DNA of 64,000 nt, taken from the NCBI RefSeq assembly GCF_900184935.1, contig NZ_FXYE01000001.1, positions 1,612,001 through 1,676,000 of the forward strand, read 5' to 3'. Below the pieces are notes generated by a model. The model was not told where the DNA came from and searched no databases. It saw only the letters and a list, made by a program, of their open reading frames with translations. Origin of the DNA: Actibacterium lipolyticum (GTDB lineage: Bacteria > Pseudomonadota > Alphaproteobacteria > Rhodobacterales > Rhodobacteraceae). Below, in pieces: positions 37,800-46,768 of this stretch (position 1 is its first letter; each line of letters begins with the position of its first letter). The position numbers were made by a program, and so were the translations under genes.

Positions 37800-38810
37800 A
37801 TGACCGATGCCCTCTCTCGCTTGCTTGAAACCCGTGACTGGCTGCTTGCCGACGGCGCGACCGGCACGAACCTTTTCAACATGGGCCTCAGCTCGGGCGA
37901 TGCGCCGGAACTTTGGAACGTGGACGAACCTGAAAAGATTCGCACACTATATCGCGGTGCTGTTGAGGCTGGGTCGGACATCTTCTTGACTAATACGTTC
38001 GGCGGCAACGCCTCGCGTCTGAAACTTCACGCCGCCGAAGGGCGCGTGCGAGAGTTGAACCGTGTCGCGGCAGAGCTTGGCCGCGAAGTCGCTGACAAGG
38101 CCGATCATCCGGTCGTGGTTGCAGGCTCCGTTGGCCCAACCGGTGAGATCATGGAGCCGATGGGTTCCCTTACCTACGCTGGCGCGGTTGAGATGTTTCA
38201 CGAACAGGCCGAGGGTCTGAAAGAAGGCGGCGCTGACGTTCTGTGGGTTGAAACCATTTCTGCCCCTGAAGAATACAAAGCTGCCGGCGAAGCTGCGAAA
38301 CTGGCTGGCATGCCATGGTGCGGCACGATGAGCTTTGACACAGCCGGGCGCACGATGATGGGTGTCACCTCTGCCAATATGGCCGAGATGGTTGAAAAGC
38401 TGCCCTACCCTCCGCTGGCGTTTGGGGCCAACTGTGGTGTCGGCGCATCCGATCTGCTGCGCACGGTTCTTGGCTTTTCGGCGGCTGGCGTCGAACGGCC
38501 AATCATCGCCAAAGGCAACGCCGGTATTCCTAAATACGTCGATGGCCACATCCACTATGACGGCACGCCCGAACTAATGGCCGATTATGCCGTTCTGGCC
38601 CGTGACTGCGGCGCGACGATTATCGGCGGCTGCTGCGGCACCACCCCCGAGCATCTGCGCGCCATGCGCGAAGCACTGGAAACGCGCCCACGCGGCCCGC
38701 GCCCATCACTGGATCAGATCACTGAAAGCCTTGGTGGATTTTCGTCAGCCTCGGACGGGACCGGCGATGAAGAGCCGCCCGCGCGCACCCGTCGCCGTCG
38801 TCGTGGCTAA
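37800..38810 (+). CDS. bmt: Zinc-dependent homocysteine S-methyltransferase domain protein
   Basis: A 336-residue single-domain homocysteine methyltransferase, equivalent to the first domain of MetH or to betaine-homocysteine methyltransferase. The N-terminal LADGATGTNLF motif and the three zinc ligands Cys212 (GANCGVG) and Cys278-Cys279 (GGCCGTTPEH) are present. It ends in a basic Arg-rich tail. Usual annotation is bmt. The stand-alone corrinoid protein and DUF1638 gene nearby argue instead that it takes methyl groups from methyl-cobalamin as the homocysteine module of a split methionine synthase. AAAGGA precedes the ATG at 37800; a longer frame upstream overlaps the leader. Confidence 0.9.
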   Translation: MTDALSRLLETRDWLLADGATGTNLFNMGLSSGDAPELWNVDEPEKIRTLYRGAVEAGSDIFLTNTFGGNASRLKLHAAEGRVRELNRVAAELGREVADKADHPVVVAGSVGPTGEIMEPMGSLTYAGAVEMFHEQAEGLKEGGADVLWVETISAPEEYKAAGEAAKLAGMPWCGTMSFDTAGRTMMGVTSANMAEMVEKLPYPPLAFGANCGVGASDLLRTVLGFSAAGVERPIIAKGNAGIPKYVDGHIHYDGTPELMADYAVLARDCGATIIGGCCGTTPEHLRAMREALETRPRGPRPSLDQITESLGGFSSASDGTGDEEPPARTRRRRRG

Positions 38811-38823
38811 GGCAACGCACATA

Positions 38824-39909
38824 TCAAAACAGCGACAGCTGGTCGCCGGGGCGTGGAGGAACGCGGAACAGATCCGTCCGAAGGGGCGGCAGTTCCGCAT
38901 CCAGCCCCAGCGATTTAGCGCAGCGGTTGAACCGCGCGCCAATCAGTTTGGCATAATGCCCATCACCGCGCATGCGCTTGCCCCATTCCGGGTCATAGTC
39001 GCGCCCGCCATGCATTTCGCGCAAACGCGTCATCACGCGGTTCGCGCGGTCAGGGAAATGTTCGCCCAACCATTCCTGAAACAAGGGCGACACCTCCAAC
39101 GGCAAACGCAGCATGATCCAGCTGGCCGCAATCGCGCCCGCCTCTTTCGCGCGTGTCAAGATCGCCTCCAACTCGTGATCCGTCAGTGCCGGAACAATGG
39201 GCGAGGTCATGACGCGTACCTCAACGCCGGCCTCCGTCAGCTTGCGGATTGTCGCAAGGCGCCGTTCAGGCGTGGGCGCGCGCGGCTCCATCTTGCGCGA
39301 CAGGTTCCGGTCAAGCGAGGTGATGGAAATACCAACCCGCACCAGCCGCTGTTCGGCAAGCTGCGCCAAGATATCAACGTCGCGTTCAATCAACGTACCT
39401 TTGGTCACGATGCCAACGGGGTGTTTGAAATCCAGCAACACCTGCATCAGCCGCCGCATGATGCGCTGATCTATTTCGATCGGTTGGTACGGGTCGGTGT
39501 TGGTGCCGATGGCAATGGTGCGCGGACGATATCGTTTGGCCGACAATTCCCGCGCCAAAACGTCGGGCGCACTGGGACGTGCAATAAGCCGCGTTTCGAA
39601 ATCCAGCCCCGGCGACAGGCCCAAATAAGCATGTGTGGGTCGCGCGAAACAGTAGATACAGCCGTGTTCGCAACCGCGATACGGGTTGATGGAACGATCA
39701 AACGGCAGGTCTGGCGACTTGTTTCGGGTGATGACGGTGCGCGGCTCCTCGATGCTCAGTTCCGTGCGCAGGACGGGCGCGGCCTCTTCCATCGGCCAGC
39801 CGTCATCGACGCTGACCCGTGCATAGGGTTCGAACCGCCCCGTCTGGTTCGTGACGGCCGCGCGGGCCTTTCGCCGCTCTGCGGGAATGTCTTTGCGTTC
39901 ATGCATCAT
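38824..39909 (-). CDS. PA0069-family radical SAM protein
   Basis: A radical SAM enzyme of about 361 residues in the PA0069/Rv2578c-type group. The cluster motif is YRGCEHGCIYCFARP (three Cys for a 4Fe-4S cluster), followed by GTNTDPYQPIE and a TIM-barrel-like body. The reaction of this family is not known; DNA photoproduct lyase-like roles have been suggested. It ends 13 bp from the convergent homocysteine methyltransferase gene. The start is uncertain: ATGs at 39930, 39909 and 39906 all lack a clear ribosome binding site. Confidence 0.85.
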   Translation of the reverse strand: MMHERKDIPAERRKARAAVTNQTGRFEPYARVSVDDGWPMEEAAPVLRTELSIEEPRTVITRNKSPDLPFDRSINPYRGCEHGCIYCFARPTHAYLGLSPGLDFETRLIARPSAPDVLARELSAKRYRPRTIAIGTNTDPYQPIEIDQRIMRRLMQVLLDFKHPVGIVTKGTLIERDVDILAQLAEQRLVRVGISITSLDRNLSRKMEPRAPTPERRLATIRKLTEAGVEVRVMTSPIVPALTDHELEAILTRAKEAGAIAASWIMLRLPLEVSPLFQEWLGEHFPDRANRVMTRLREMHGGRDYDPEWGKRMRGDGHYAKLIGARFNRCAKSLGLDAELPPLRTDLFRVPPRPGDQLSLF

Positions 39910-40118
39910 GCAGGAACGAATATAGAACATCGATCAACGCGCAACCAGCCCTGCCCCGACACGGCGCAGGAAAAAACGGTGCGCAGCCTACGAATTGCAC
40001 CGGCGCAGGTCGGTTGCGGAAGAGCCAATGTCGTAATCGGCCAAGTCTGACTGCGACAAAACGACAATAGAATTGTAAGACCGGGCCAACACCACAGCCC
40101 CCTCTGAGGATCAAACCG

Positions 40119-40823
40119 ATGGCAGACGAAGAAGACGATATCATCCTCTCGGAACTTCCCGACGACGAACTGACGTTGCAGATGCACGATGATCTGTACG
40201 ACGGTCTGAAGGAAGAAATCGAAGAAGCCGTCGGCATCCTTTTGGAACGCGGCTGGACACCTTATGACATCCTGACCAAAGCATTGGTCGCGGGCATGAC
40301 CGTTGTCGGCAACGACTTCCGTGATGGTATCCTGTTCGTGCCAGAGGTTTTGCTGGCTGCCAACGCGATGAAAGGTGGCATGGCCATCCTGAAGCCGCTT
40401 TTGGTTGAAACCGGCGCCCCGCGGATGGGTAAGATGGTGATCGGCACCGTTAAGGGTGACATTCACGACATCGGCAAGAACCTTGTTTCCATGATGATGG
40501 AAGGCGCTGGTTTCGAAGTTCTGGACCTTGGGATCAACAACTCGGTCGATGCGTATCTGGAAGCGCTGGAAAGCGAACAGCCAGACATTCTTGGCATGTC
40601 CGCTCTGCTGACAACGACGATGCCCTATATGAAGGTCGTGATCGACACGTTGATCGAACAAGGCAAACGGGACGATTACATCGTTCTTGTTGGCGGTGCG
40701 CCCTTGAACGAAGAGTTCGGCAAGGCCATCGGTGCGGATGCCTATTGTCGCGATGCGGCGGTTGCTGTCGAAACGGCGAAAGAATTCGTTGCGCGCAAAC
40801 ACAACCAAATGGCGACCGGTTAA
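40119..40823 (+). CDS. Stand-alone corrinoid-binding methyl carrier protein
   Basis: A 234-residue protein equal to the cobalamin module of MetH. Residues about 20-100 are the helical cap domain and about 103-230 the Rossmann-like B12 domain. The DxHxxG motif is DIHDIG with His116 as the lower axial cobalt ligand, followed by SALLTTTM and GGAPLNEEF. It resembles MtbC/MtmC-type corrinoid proteins of methylamine or betaine metabolism, but no such methyltransferase is nearby. Together with the homocysteine methyltransferase 1.3 kb away it probably forms part of a split methionine synthase. GAGGA lies upstream of the ATG. Confidence 0.92.
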   Translation: MADEEDDIILSELPDDELTLQMHDDLYDGLKEEIEEAVGILLERGWTPYDILTKALVAGMTVVGNDFRDGILFVPEVLLAANAMKGGMAILKPLLVETGAPRMGKMVIGTVKGDIHDIGKNLVSMMMEGAGFEVLDLGINNSVDAYLEALESEQPDILGMSALLTTTMPYMKVVIDTLIEQGKRDDYIVLVGGAPLNEEFGKAIGADAYCRDAAVAVETAKEFVARKHNQMATG

Positions 40824-40859
40824 GTCTGGCATTCCCTTGAAGCTGGCAGTCCACGCAAG

Positions 40860-40904
40860 TACCCTTAACGTGTCCTTGCGTGGGACATGTATCACTTTAG
40901 GGTA
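40860..40904. promoter_or_regulatory. Palindromic site between the corrinoid gene and tetR
   Basis: A 45-bp imperfect palindrome has outer arms TACCCTTAA/TTTAGGGTA (40860-40868 with 40896-40904, 8 of 9 matching) and inner arms TGTCC/GGACA (40871-40875 with 40883-40887). It ends 4 bp before the tetR start codon. It may be a TetR operator, a transcript hairpin, or both. Confidence 0.5.
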
Positions 40905-40908
40905 ACGA

Positions 40909-41526
40909 ATGAGCCAGTCTACTGAACGACACGCGCAAAAAGCGCGAACGCGCGAGGCCATATTGCATGGTGCACGCGCCCTTATCGAACGCGGCGAGAC
41001 CGTAACGGTCACCCGCGCTGCCGCGTTAAACGGAATCTCAAAAGCGACGGCTTATCGGTATTATTCCGATGCGCAGACCCTTTCGATTGAGGCCGCCCTT
41101 TCTGTCCAGACCCGCGCCTTTTCCGATGTCGTCGCGGGCGCGGAAACCACACGTGAAAAAGTATGCGCTGTCAGCGCGTATATCGTTGATCTGGCGTTGG
41201 AAAATGAACCAGCGCATCGTCAATATTTAGCGCGTGTGTTGGATGCATCTGTCGCCGACAAAGGCGCTGCGGTTTCGCTGCGCCGCGGGCAGCGGATCAC
41301 AATGTTTGAAGAGGCGCTGAAAGACGCGCATGACACGCTGCTACCGGATGAGTTTATCGAGGTGGTCTATGCCCTTAGCGCCGCCACCGGCATCGAGGCG
41401 GTCATCGCCCTGCGTGATATCGTGGGCGTGAACACCGACACAACGCGCGAAACCGTGCTTATCATCGCCAACGCGATCCTCGATCGCTATCTAGGGCCGG
41501 AAAAACCGAATGGCAGAACGCGTTAA
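40909..41526 (+). CDS. TetR-family transcriptional regulator
   Basis: A 205-residue regulator with an N-terminal helix-turn-helix (about 14-60; TREAILHGARALIERG, then GISKATAYRYY) and a variable ligand-binding C-terminal part. It lies 85 bp after the corrinoid protein gene and its end overlaps the DUF1638 gene by 17 bp, so the three are probably one transcription unit. A palindrome just before its start is a candidate operator. Ligand and targets are unknown; control of the B12/methionine genes around it is the simplest guess. Confidence 0.88.
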   Translation: MSQSTERHAQKARTREAILHGARALIERGETVTVTRAAALNGISKATAYRYYSDAQTLSIEAALSVQTRAFSDVVAGAETTREKVCAVSAYIVDLALENEPAHRQYLARVLDASVADKGAAVSLRRGQRITMFEEALKDAHDTLLPDEFIEVVYALSAATGIEAVIALRDIVGVNTDTTRETVLIIANAILDRYLGPEKPNGRTR

Positions 41527-42160
41527 GCTGAACGACAGCACCCTGACCACTGACGGGCTGACCCTGCCCTCTGTTGATGCGCGCGTGCTGCTTTTGGCCT
41601 GCGGGGCGTTGGCGCATGAGATTTTGGCGCTGATCCGGGTCAACGGGTGGTCCCACCTAAGCCTGACCTGCCTTCCCGCCATCCTTCACAACCATCCCGA
41701 CCGTATTCCCGACGCTGTAGAGGCTGCGGTCCTGAAACACCGTGCAGACTATGACGCGGTGTTTGTCGTTTACGCCGACTGTGGAACTGGCGGGCAGCTA
41801 AAAACAGTGTGTGATCGGCTGGGCGTTGGCATGGTTGAAGGGCCGCACTGTTATTCGTTTTTCGAAGGGAATGACGCCTTCGCAGAACGCGGCGAAGTTA
41901 CGTCGTTCTTTCTAACTGATTTTCTGGTTAAACAGTTCGACGCGTTCGTGTGGAAACCCCTGGGGTTGGATCGCCACCCCGATCTGCGCGACATGTATTT
42001 CGGAAACTACGAAACGCTTGTGTATCAGGCGCAAACCGACGACCCGGCACTAACCGCAAAAGCGCAGGATTGCGCGGCGCGTCTGGGCCTGAAGTTCGAG
42101 CGGCGTTTTACGGGGTATGGTGATCTGGAAACCACGCTGCGCGCCGTCGCGAAAGACTAA
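41510..42160 (+). CDS. DUF1638 protein, probably needed for B12-dependent methionine synthesis
   Basis: A 216-residue cytoplasmic protein matching the DUF1638 family. The pattern LLACGALAHEILALIRVNGW is followed by LTCLPAILHNHPDRIP, and Cys residues sit in ACGAL, LTCLP and YADCGTGG. From memory, mutant-fitness data in a roseobacter tied DUF1638 to the activity of a split methionine synthase, possibly in cobalamin reactivation; I could not verify this here. Its gene overlaps tetR by 17 bp and follows the corrinoid gene, consistent with that role. Confidence 0.82.
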   Translation: MAERVKLNDSTLTTDGLTLPSVDARVLLLACGALAHEILALIRVNGWSHLSLTCLPAILHNHPDRIPDAVEAAVLKHRADYDAVFVVYADCGTGGQLKTVCDRLGVGMVEGPHCYSFFEGNDAFAERGEVTSFFLTDFLVKQFDAFVWKPLGLDRHPDLRDMYFGNYETLVYQAQTDDPALTAKAQDCAARLGLKFERRFTGYGDLETTLRAVAKD

Positions 42161-43440
42161 ATCTCGCGAAAGCGCTTTTCCTGACGGGCGGTCCAACGCA
42201 CCTGAATCACATAGCCATCTTCGCCCTGCGTTTCGCCGGTAACGACACCCTGATCAAACAGCCACGCGCGTTTCTTGCCTTCGGAATATGGCAGCACGAG
42301 TTCCCGCTCTGTCCGTTCTTCGTCCAGCGCGTTTGTCACGGCGTCCAGCAACGCATCGACCCCGGCGCCGGTAACGGCTGACATGGTAAAGATGTTGGGC
42401 TCGCGATCTGCCTTCACCTGCAACGCTTCGCGCTGATCGTCGGTAAGAAGATCGGTTTTATTCCAAACCTCGATTTGCGGGGTGTCTTCAGACACACCAA
42501 GTTCGGCCATGATGGCGCGCACGTCGGTGGCCTGTTCCTGACTATCGGCATGGGCAATGTCGCGCACGTGCAGGATCAGGTTGGCCTCTAACACTTCTTC
42601 CAAGGTCGCGCGGAATGCGGCAACCAGTTGCGTGGGCAAGTCAGAGATGAAGCCAACCGTGTCAGACAGAATAACCTTGCGCCCCGATGGCAAGGTGATG
42701 CCGCGCATGGTCGGGTCAAGCGTGGCGAACAGCATGTCTTCGGCCATCACATCTGCACCGGTCAGGCGGTTAAACAGCGTTGACTTGCCAGCGTTGGTAT
42801 AGCCCACCAAAGCGACAACCGGGAACGGCACCTTTTTACGCGCAGCGCGGTGCAGATCACGGGTTTTGGCAACCTTGGCCAGCTGACGGCGCAGACGTGT
42901 GATCGCTTCGTCAATGGCGCGACGGTCAGCCTCGATCTGGGTTTCACCGGGACCACCAACAAAGCCAAGCCCGCCCCGCTGACGTTCAAGGTGCGTCCAC
43001 GCGCGGACAAGCCGTGTACGTTGGTAAGACAGGGCCGCCAGTTCGACCTGCAGCACCCCTTCGCGGGTCCGCGCACGATCGGCAAAAATTTCAAGGATCA
43101 ACCCGGTCCGGTCAAGAAGCTTTACCTTCCATTCCTTTTCCAGGTTCCGCTGCTGTACCGGTGTGACTGGGCCGTCGACCAGAACCAGATCAACCTCAGC
43201 CTCTTTCAGGGCTTTGCCGATCTCTTCGATCTTGCCAGAGCCGAACAGATACCCGGCGCGCACCTTTGGCAACGGCACAACATTAGAACCGACCACCTCC
43301 AGCTCAGGAAGTGCGGCAGCTAGTGAAACAGCCTCTTCCAGCGCAGGGCCGGATTTCCGGCGCAGGCGGTCAGAGGTGATATCGGGGTGAAGCACCCATG
43401 CCCGGGTGGGCTTGGGGCTATGATCTTCAAAGCCGGAAAT
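42157..43440 (-). CDS. hflX: GTPase HflX
   Basis: HflX is a ribosome-splitting heat-shock GTPase. The protein has the N-terminal glycine-rich HflX domain (GSGKIEEIG, GGLGFVGGPGETQIE) and a GTPase domain with G1 VGYTNAGKSTLFN, G3 DTVGF and G4 NKTD. The start is unusual. The first GTG/ATG in frame (43395) has no ribosome binding site and would cut off a TRAW segment that I recall as conserved in roseobacter HflX. An ATT at 43440 follows GAGGA closely and overlaps the hfq stop; an in-frame TGA just upstream closes the frame. I place the start at ATT (427 residues), with GTG (412) as alternative. Confidence 0.85.
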   Translation of the reverse strand: MSGFEDHSPKPTRAWVLHPDITSDRLRRKSGPALEEAVSLAAALPELEVVGSNVVPLPKVRAGYLFGSGKIEEIGKALKEAEVDLVLVDGPVTPVQQRNLEKEWKVKLLDRTGLILEIFADRARTREGVLQVELAALSYQRTRLVRAWTHLERQRGGLGFVGGPGETQIEADRRAIDEAITRLRRQLAKVAKTRDLHRAARKKVPFPVVALVGYTNAGKSTLFNRLTGADVMAEDMLFATLDPTMRGITLPSGRKVILSDTVGFISDLPTQLVAAFRATLEEVLEANLILHVRDIAHADSQEQATDVRAIMAELGVSEDTPQIEVWNKTDLLTDDQREALQVKADREPNIFTMSAVTGAGVDALLDAVTNALDEERTERELVLPYSEGKKRAWLFDQGVVTGETQGEDGYVIQVRWTARQEKRFREI

Positions 43441-43673
43441 TATTCCTCACCGTCGTAAAGATTGATCGGTTGGGACGGCATGATGGTTGAAATTGCGTGT
43501 TTATAGACCAACTGCGACTGTCCGTCGCGGCGCAACAGCACGCAAAAATTATCAAACCAAGTGATCACACCTTGCAGCTTAACACCATTGATCAGGAAAA
43601 TAGTTACGGGAACCTTTGTTTTGCGGACATGGTTCAAAAACGCGTCCTGCAGGTTCTGTTTATCGGCAGCCAT
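43440..43673 (-). CDS. hfq: RNA chaperone Hfq
   Basis: A 77-residue Sm-like hexameric protein that pairs small RNAs with mRNAs. It has the Sm1 core ([24 protein letters not shown]) and the Sm2 motif in which the usual YKHAIST is intact. It is short at the C-terminus, as usual in Rhodobacter. It lies between trkH and hflX in the conserved ntr-trk-hfq-hflX order. Its stop codon sits next to the probable hflX start. Confidence 0.97.
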   Translation of the reverse strand: MAADKQNLQDAFLNHVRKTKVPVTIFLINGVKLQGVITWFDNFCVLLRRDGQSQLVYKHAISTIMPSQPINLYDGEE

Positions 43674-43810
43674 TGTTTTTCTTGCCTTTTTCTTAATTGA
43701 CCCCGTCGCGGGGGCGTCCTTTCGCGCTCACGAAATTCAGTATGTAGTGGCCTTTCAGGAGATTCCACCCCAAATAGCCACTCTGCGTGAATGTTTTCGC
43801 GCCTGCGGCA

Positions 43811-45328
43811 TTAGTGCCGCCAAAATTCTGGGTTAAACAACGCGATAATTGCCAGAGTTTCAAGCCGCCCCAAAACCATCGCAGCCGAAAGAATGAGTTT
43901 TCCCGCTGCCCCCAATTCAGAATAGCTGATCGGGACTTCGCCGGCGACCTGTGCCAATGGTCCAGTCGTGGAAAGTGCAGAGACGGAAAGAATGGTGACC
44001 TCTTCGAAGGTCAAACCGGTCAGCGACAGCGCCGACATCACCACCGCGATGTTAAGCGCGAACAGCATGAAAAAGACCCACGCCACTGCCGCACCTTGGC
44101 GCCGAATATGACGGGCATAGGCCCCTGACCCGCCAACCGAATGCGGATGAACCAGCTTCTCCATCTCACGCACGCCATGTTTGTAAAGCGCATAGACCCG
44201 CAAAAGCTTAACCCCGCCCGCGGTTGTCGCAACACCGCCGCCGGTCAAGGCAAGGCCCAGCAAGATCAAACCGGGCGTCTGCAAACCAGACCATTCCCGC
44301 GCCTGCGCCCAATCGGATGAAATGAAGCCAGTCGTCGTTAAGAATGACAGAACCGAAAAGACACTTCCCCAAAGCGAGGCGAACGCGCGGCCTAGGTTCT
44401 GTTGATCGTCAACGTCATAGGCGCCCAGCCAATGCCGCAAGAACAGAAACAGCGGCACAACGATAACGCAAATCACGGCCATGGTCACCTCGGCATCCTG
44501 GCCGGGGCGCCACCATACTTTGCTTCCCAGATCGGGGTTAAAGCTTTGGCGGGTCACGGCGAAGATGAAAAACGCGAAGATGAACAGCTCGCCCGACATA
44601 AACGCGTTGGACCCATCCAGCCCCCCGACGGGTGAAATACCGCTGGTCGCCAGCGTCGACATCGCGTGGCACACAGCCACAAACGGGTCTTCGCCAGACA
44701 GGATAAGCATCAGCCAAAGGATGGATGTCAGCCCGGTATAGATCGGGGCAAGTTGCAAGCCGAAGCGCATCAAACGCTCTCGCGGGTCAGTTCTGCGAAC
44801 ACTGTCTTCTACGGGGCGCGCGCCACGCCCTGCCCGTTCGGGCGAAATAACCTCAAAACCGCCAAGGTTCATCGGCGATAGGATCGCGATGGCCGTCACC
44901 CAGATGAACAACCCACCCAGCCAACCAACCAGCACCCGCCACAGGTGCACGGACGGTGCCAAACGCTCGGGGTTGTCGAACAAGGTTGCGCCTGTTGTCG
45001 TAAGACTGGACACCATTTCGAAATAGGCGTTCAGGAACGTGGTGTTACGAACCGCCTCCTGAAAAGGCACAGCCAGCATCAGCGGAAGCGCAACAAACGT
45101 AACCGGCAGCGCCAAAAGGTGGCTGCGCGCGATGTTGCGGTCGCGCGTGTTGTAGGTCGCAAACCCGATAAGCGTCGTTAAGAAGCTAAACACCATGCCC
45201 GAATAGAAAAAGCTGCGGGCAGTCAGCCAATCCCGCACGATAAACGCATGGATGAACGGCAGAAACATCGCCAATGCGCCGATCCCCATCAGGATCACCA
45301 GAAACGGAAGGTTCAGCGCGCGGTTCAT
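43811..45328 (-). CDS. trkH: Potassium uptake protein TrkH
   Basis: The membrane-spanning subunit of the Trk potassium uptake system, 505 residues with about ten to twelve hydrophobic segments and four pore-loop repeats including SLTTTGATLFDNPERL, TLATSGISPV, FLTTTGFIS and SALSTTGPLAQV. It works with the NAD-binding regulator TrkA, whose gene ends 4 bp upstream, so translation is probably coupled. A GCGGCA/TGCCGC hairpin lies just beyond its stop but lacks a U-run. Confidence 0.95.
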   Translation of the reverse strand: MNRALNLPFLVILMGIGALAMFLPFIHAFIVRDWLTARSFFYSGMVFSFLTTLIGFATYNTRDRNIARSHLLALPVTFVALPLMLAVPFQEAVRNTTFLNAYFEMVSSLTTTGATLFDNPERLAPSVHLWRVLVGWLGGLFIWVTAIAILSPMNLGGFEVISPERAGRGARPVEDSVRRTDPRERLMRFGLQLAPIYTGLTSILWLMLILSGEDPFVAVCHAMSTLATSGISPVGGLDGSNAFMSGELFIFAFFIFAVTRQSFNPDLGSKVWWRPGQDAEVTMAVICVIVVPLFLFLRHWLGAYDVDDQQNLGRAFASLWGSVFSVLSFLTTTGFISSDWAQAREWSGLQTPGLILLGLALTGGGVATTAGGVKLLRVYALYKHGVREMEKLVHPHSVGGSGAYARHIRRQGAAVAWVFFMLFALNIAVVMSALSLTGLTFEEVTILSVSALSTTGPLAQVAGEVPISYSELGAAGKLILSAAMVLGRLETLAIIALFNPEFWRH

Positions 45329-45332
45329 CGGA

Positions 45333-46709
45333 TCAGAAGAAATCGATGGAGACCTGAAGCAACCGTTCCACCTCTGGCACGTCAGCGGTTAGGCAGAACA
45401 GCGCAATCACATCACCTTCATCAACGCGGGTCGTCCCCGTCGGGCGAATAACCTTATCGCCTTTTTGCAGCGCGCCAACCAACACGCCTTCGGGGAAGTC
45501 GATATCACGGATCAATCGGCCGGAAATCGGCGAGGTTGAAAGGACCTGCGCCTCGATCACTTCGGCCTCGGCATCACCGATCGAATAAACGCCGCGTACC
45601 CGACCATGCCGGATATGACGCAGGATCGAACTTACGGTCGTGGCACGGGGGTTGATATAGGCATCGATCCCAAGCGGGCTCATCAATGGAACAAGTGAGG
45701 GGTCGTTGACCAAACAAATTGCCATCGGGCAGCCCGCGGCCTTGGCACGCACCGCCGCCAGAAGGTTGGTTTTGTCATCGTCTGTTACGGCTAGAACCGC
45801 ATCGGCACGGTCAATGTTGGCTTCTTGCAGCAACGTGATGTCCATCCCGTCGCCGTTCAACACGATGGTACGTTCCAGCGCGTCCGCGGCCCGTTCGGCC
45901 TGCGCACGGTTCTTTTCAATAACCTTGGCGCGGATCCGGTTCACCCGGCCTTCAAGTTCGCGCGCAACCGCAAGGCCAACGTTACCGCCGCCGATAATCA
46001 CAACACGTTCTTGTTTCTTAACGGTTTTACCGAAAATTTCGAGCGTCCGATCAACGTCGTCATTATGCGAAAAGACATAGATCTGGTCGTTTGCGAACAG
46101 CTGATCGTTGGGTTCTGGGGCAAACAATGTGCCGGCCCGGCGTACGCCAACAACGATGGCACGAAGCGTGGAAAACAGGTCCGTCAGTTGGCGCAGAGGC
46201 GTGTTCACAACCGGGCAATCCGCACCCAGCTGAATACCTAAAAGCTGCGCCTGCCCTTCAAGGAAGCTTTCTGTATCAAACGCGGCTGGTGTCGAAAGAC
46301 GCTGAAGCGCGGCTTCCGAAACTTCACGTTCCGGGCTGATGACCACGTCGATCGGCATGTGGTCGCGGCGATAAAGGTCGGAATAGATCGCCGTCAGATA
46401 ACTTTGCGCGCGCAGCCGCGCGATTTTCCGCGGAATGGCAAAGACCGAATGCGCGACCTGACAGGTGACCATGTTCACCTCGTCCGAATAGGTCGCGGCG
46501 ATGATCATATCTGCATCCCGCGCCCCTGCCCGATCAAGAATGTCCGGGTAAGACGCGAATCCAGCCACGCCCTGAACATCAAGCGTATCCGTGGCACGGC
46601 GCACCAAATCAGCGTTGTTATCAACAACGGTGACATCGTTTTTTTCATTGGCAAGATGGCGCGCGATTTGCCAGCCAACTTGGCCCGCACCACAAATGAT
46701 AACCTTCAT
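45333..46709 (-). CDS. trkA: Trk system potassium uptake regulator TrkA
   Basis: A 458-residue peripheral membrane protein with two tandem RCK (TrkA-N plus TrkA-C) units. The first Rossmann motif is IICGAGQVGWQIA at the N-terminus and the second VIIGGGNVGLAVA at about residue 239. It gates TrkH in response to NAD(H)/ATP. AGGA lies 8 nt upstream of the ATG. It follows ntrX by 59 bp, the arrangement known from Rhodobacter and Azospirillum. Confidence 0.96.
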   Translation of the reverse strand: MKVIICGAGQVGWQIARHLANEKNDVTVVDNNADLVRRATDTLDVQGVAGFASYPDILDRAGARDADMIIAATYSDEVNMVTCQVAHSVFAIPRKIARLRAQSYLTAIYSDLYRRDHMPIDVVISPEREVSEAALQRLSTPAAFDTESFLEGQAQLLGIQLGADCPVVNTPLRQLTDLFSTLRAIVVGVRRAGTLFAPEPNDQLFANDQIYVFSHNDDVDRTLEIFGKTVKKQERVVIIGGGNVGLAVARELEGRVNRIRAKVIEKNRAQAERAADALERTIVLNGDGMDITLLQEANIDRADAVLAVTDDDKTNLLAAVRAKAAGCPMAICLVNDPSLVPLMSPLGIDAYINPRATTVSSILRHIRHGRVRGVYSIGDAEAEVIEAQVLSTSPISGRLIRDIDFPEGVLVGALQKGDKVIRPTGTTRVDEGDVIALFCLTADVPEVERLLQVSIDFF

Positions 46710-46768
46710 GTTCGCGTCCTGGCTGCGAGTGTGGCCTCATCCATTGCAGATGATCCGAAGGTGGTCAA

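Noticed and set aside
40119-40823. MtbC-type component of a methylamine or betaine demethylation system
   Set aside because: No MttB-like methyltransferase or methylamine corrinoid activation gene is nearby, whereas a homocysteine methyltransferase domain and DUF1638 are.
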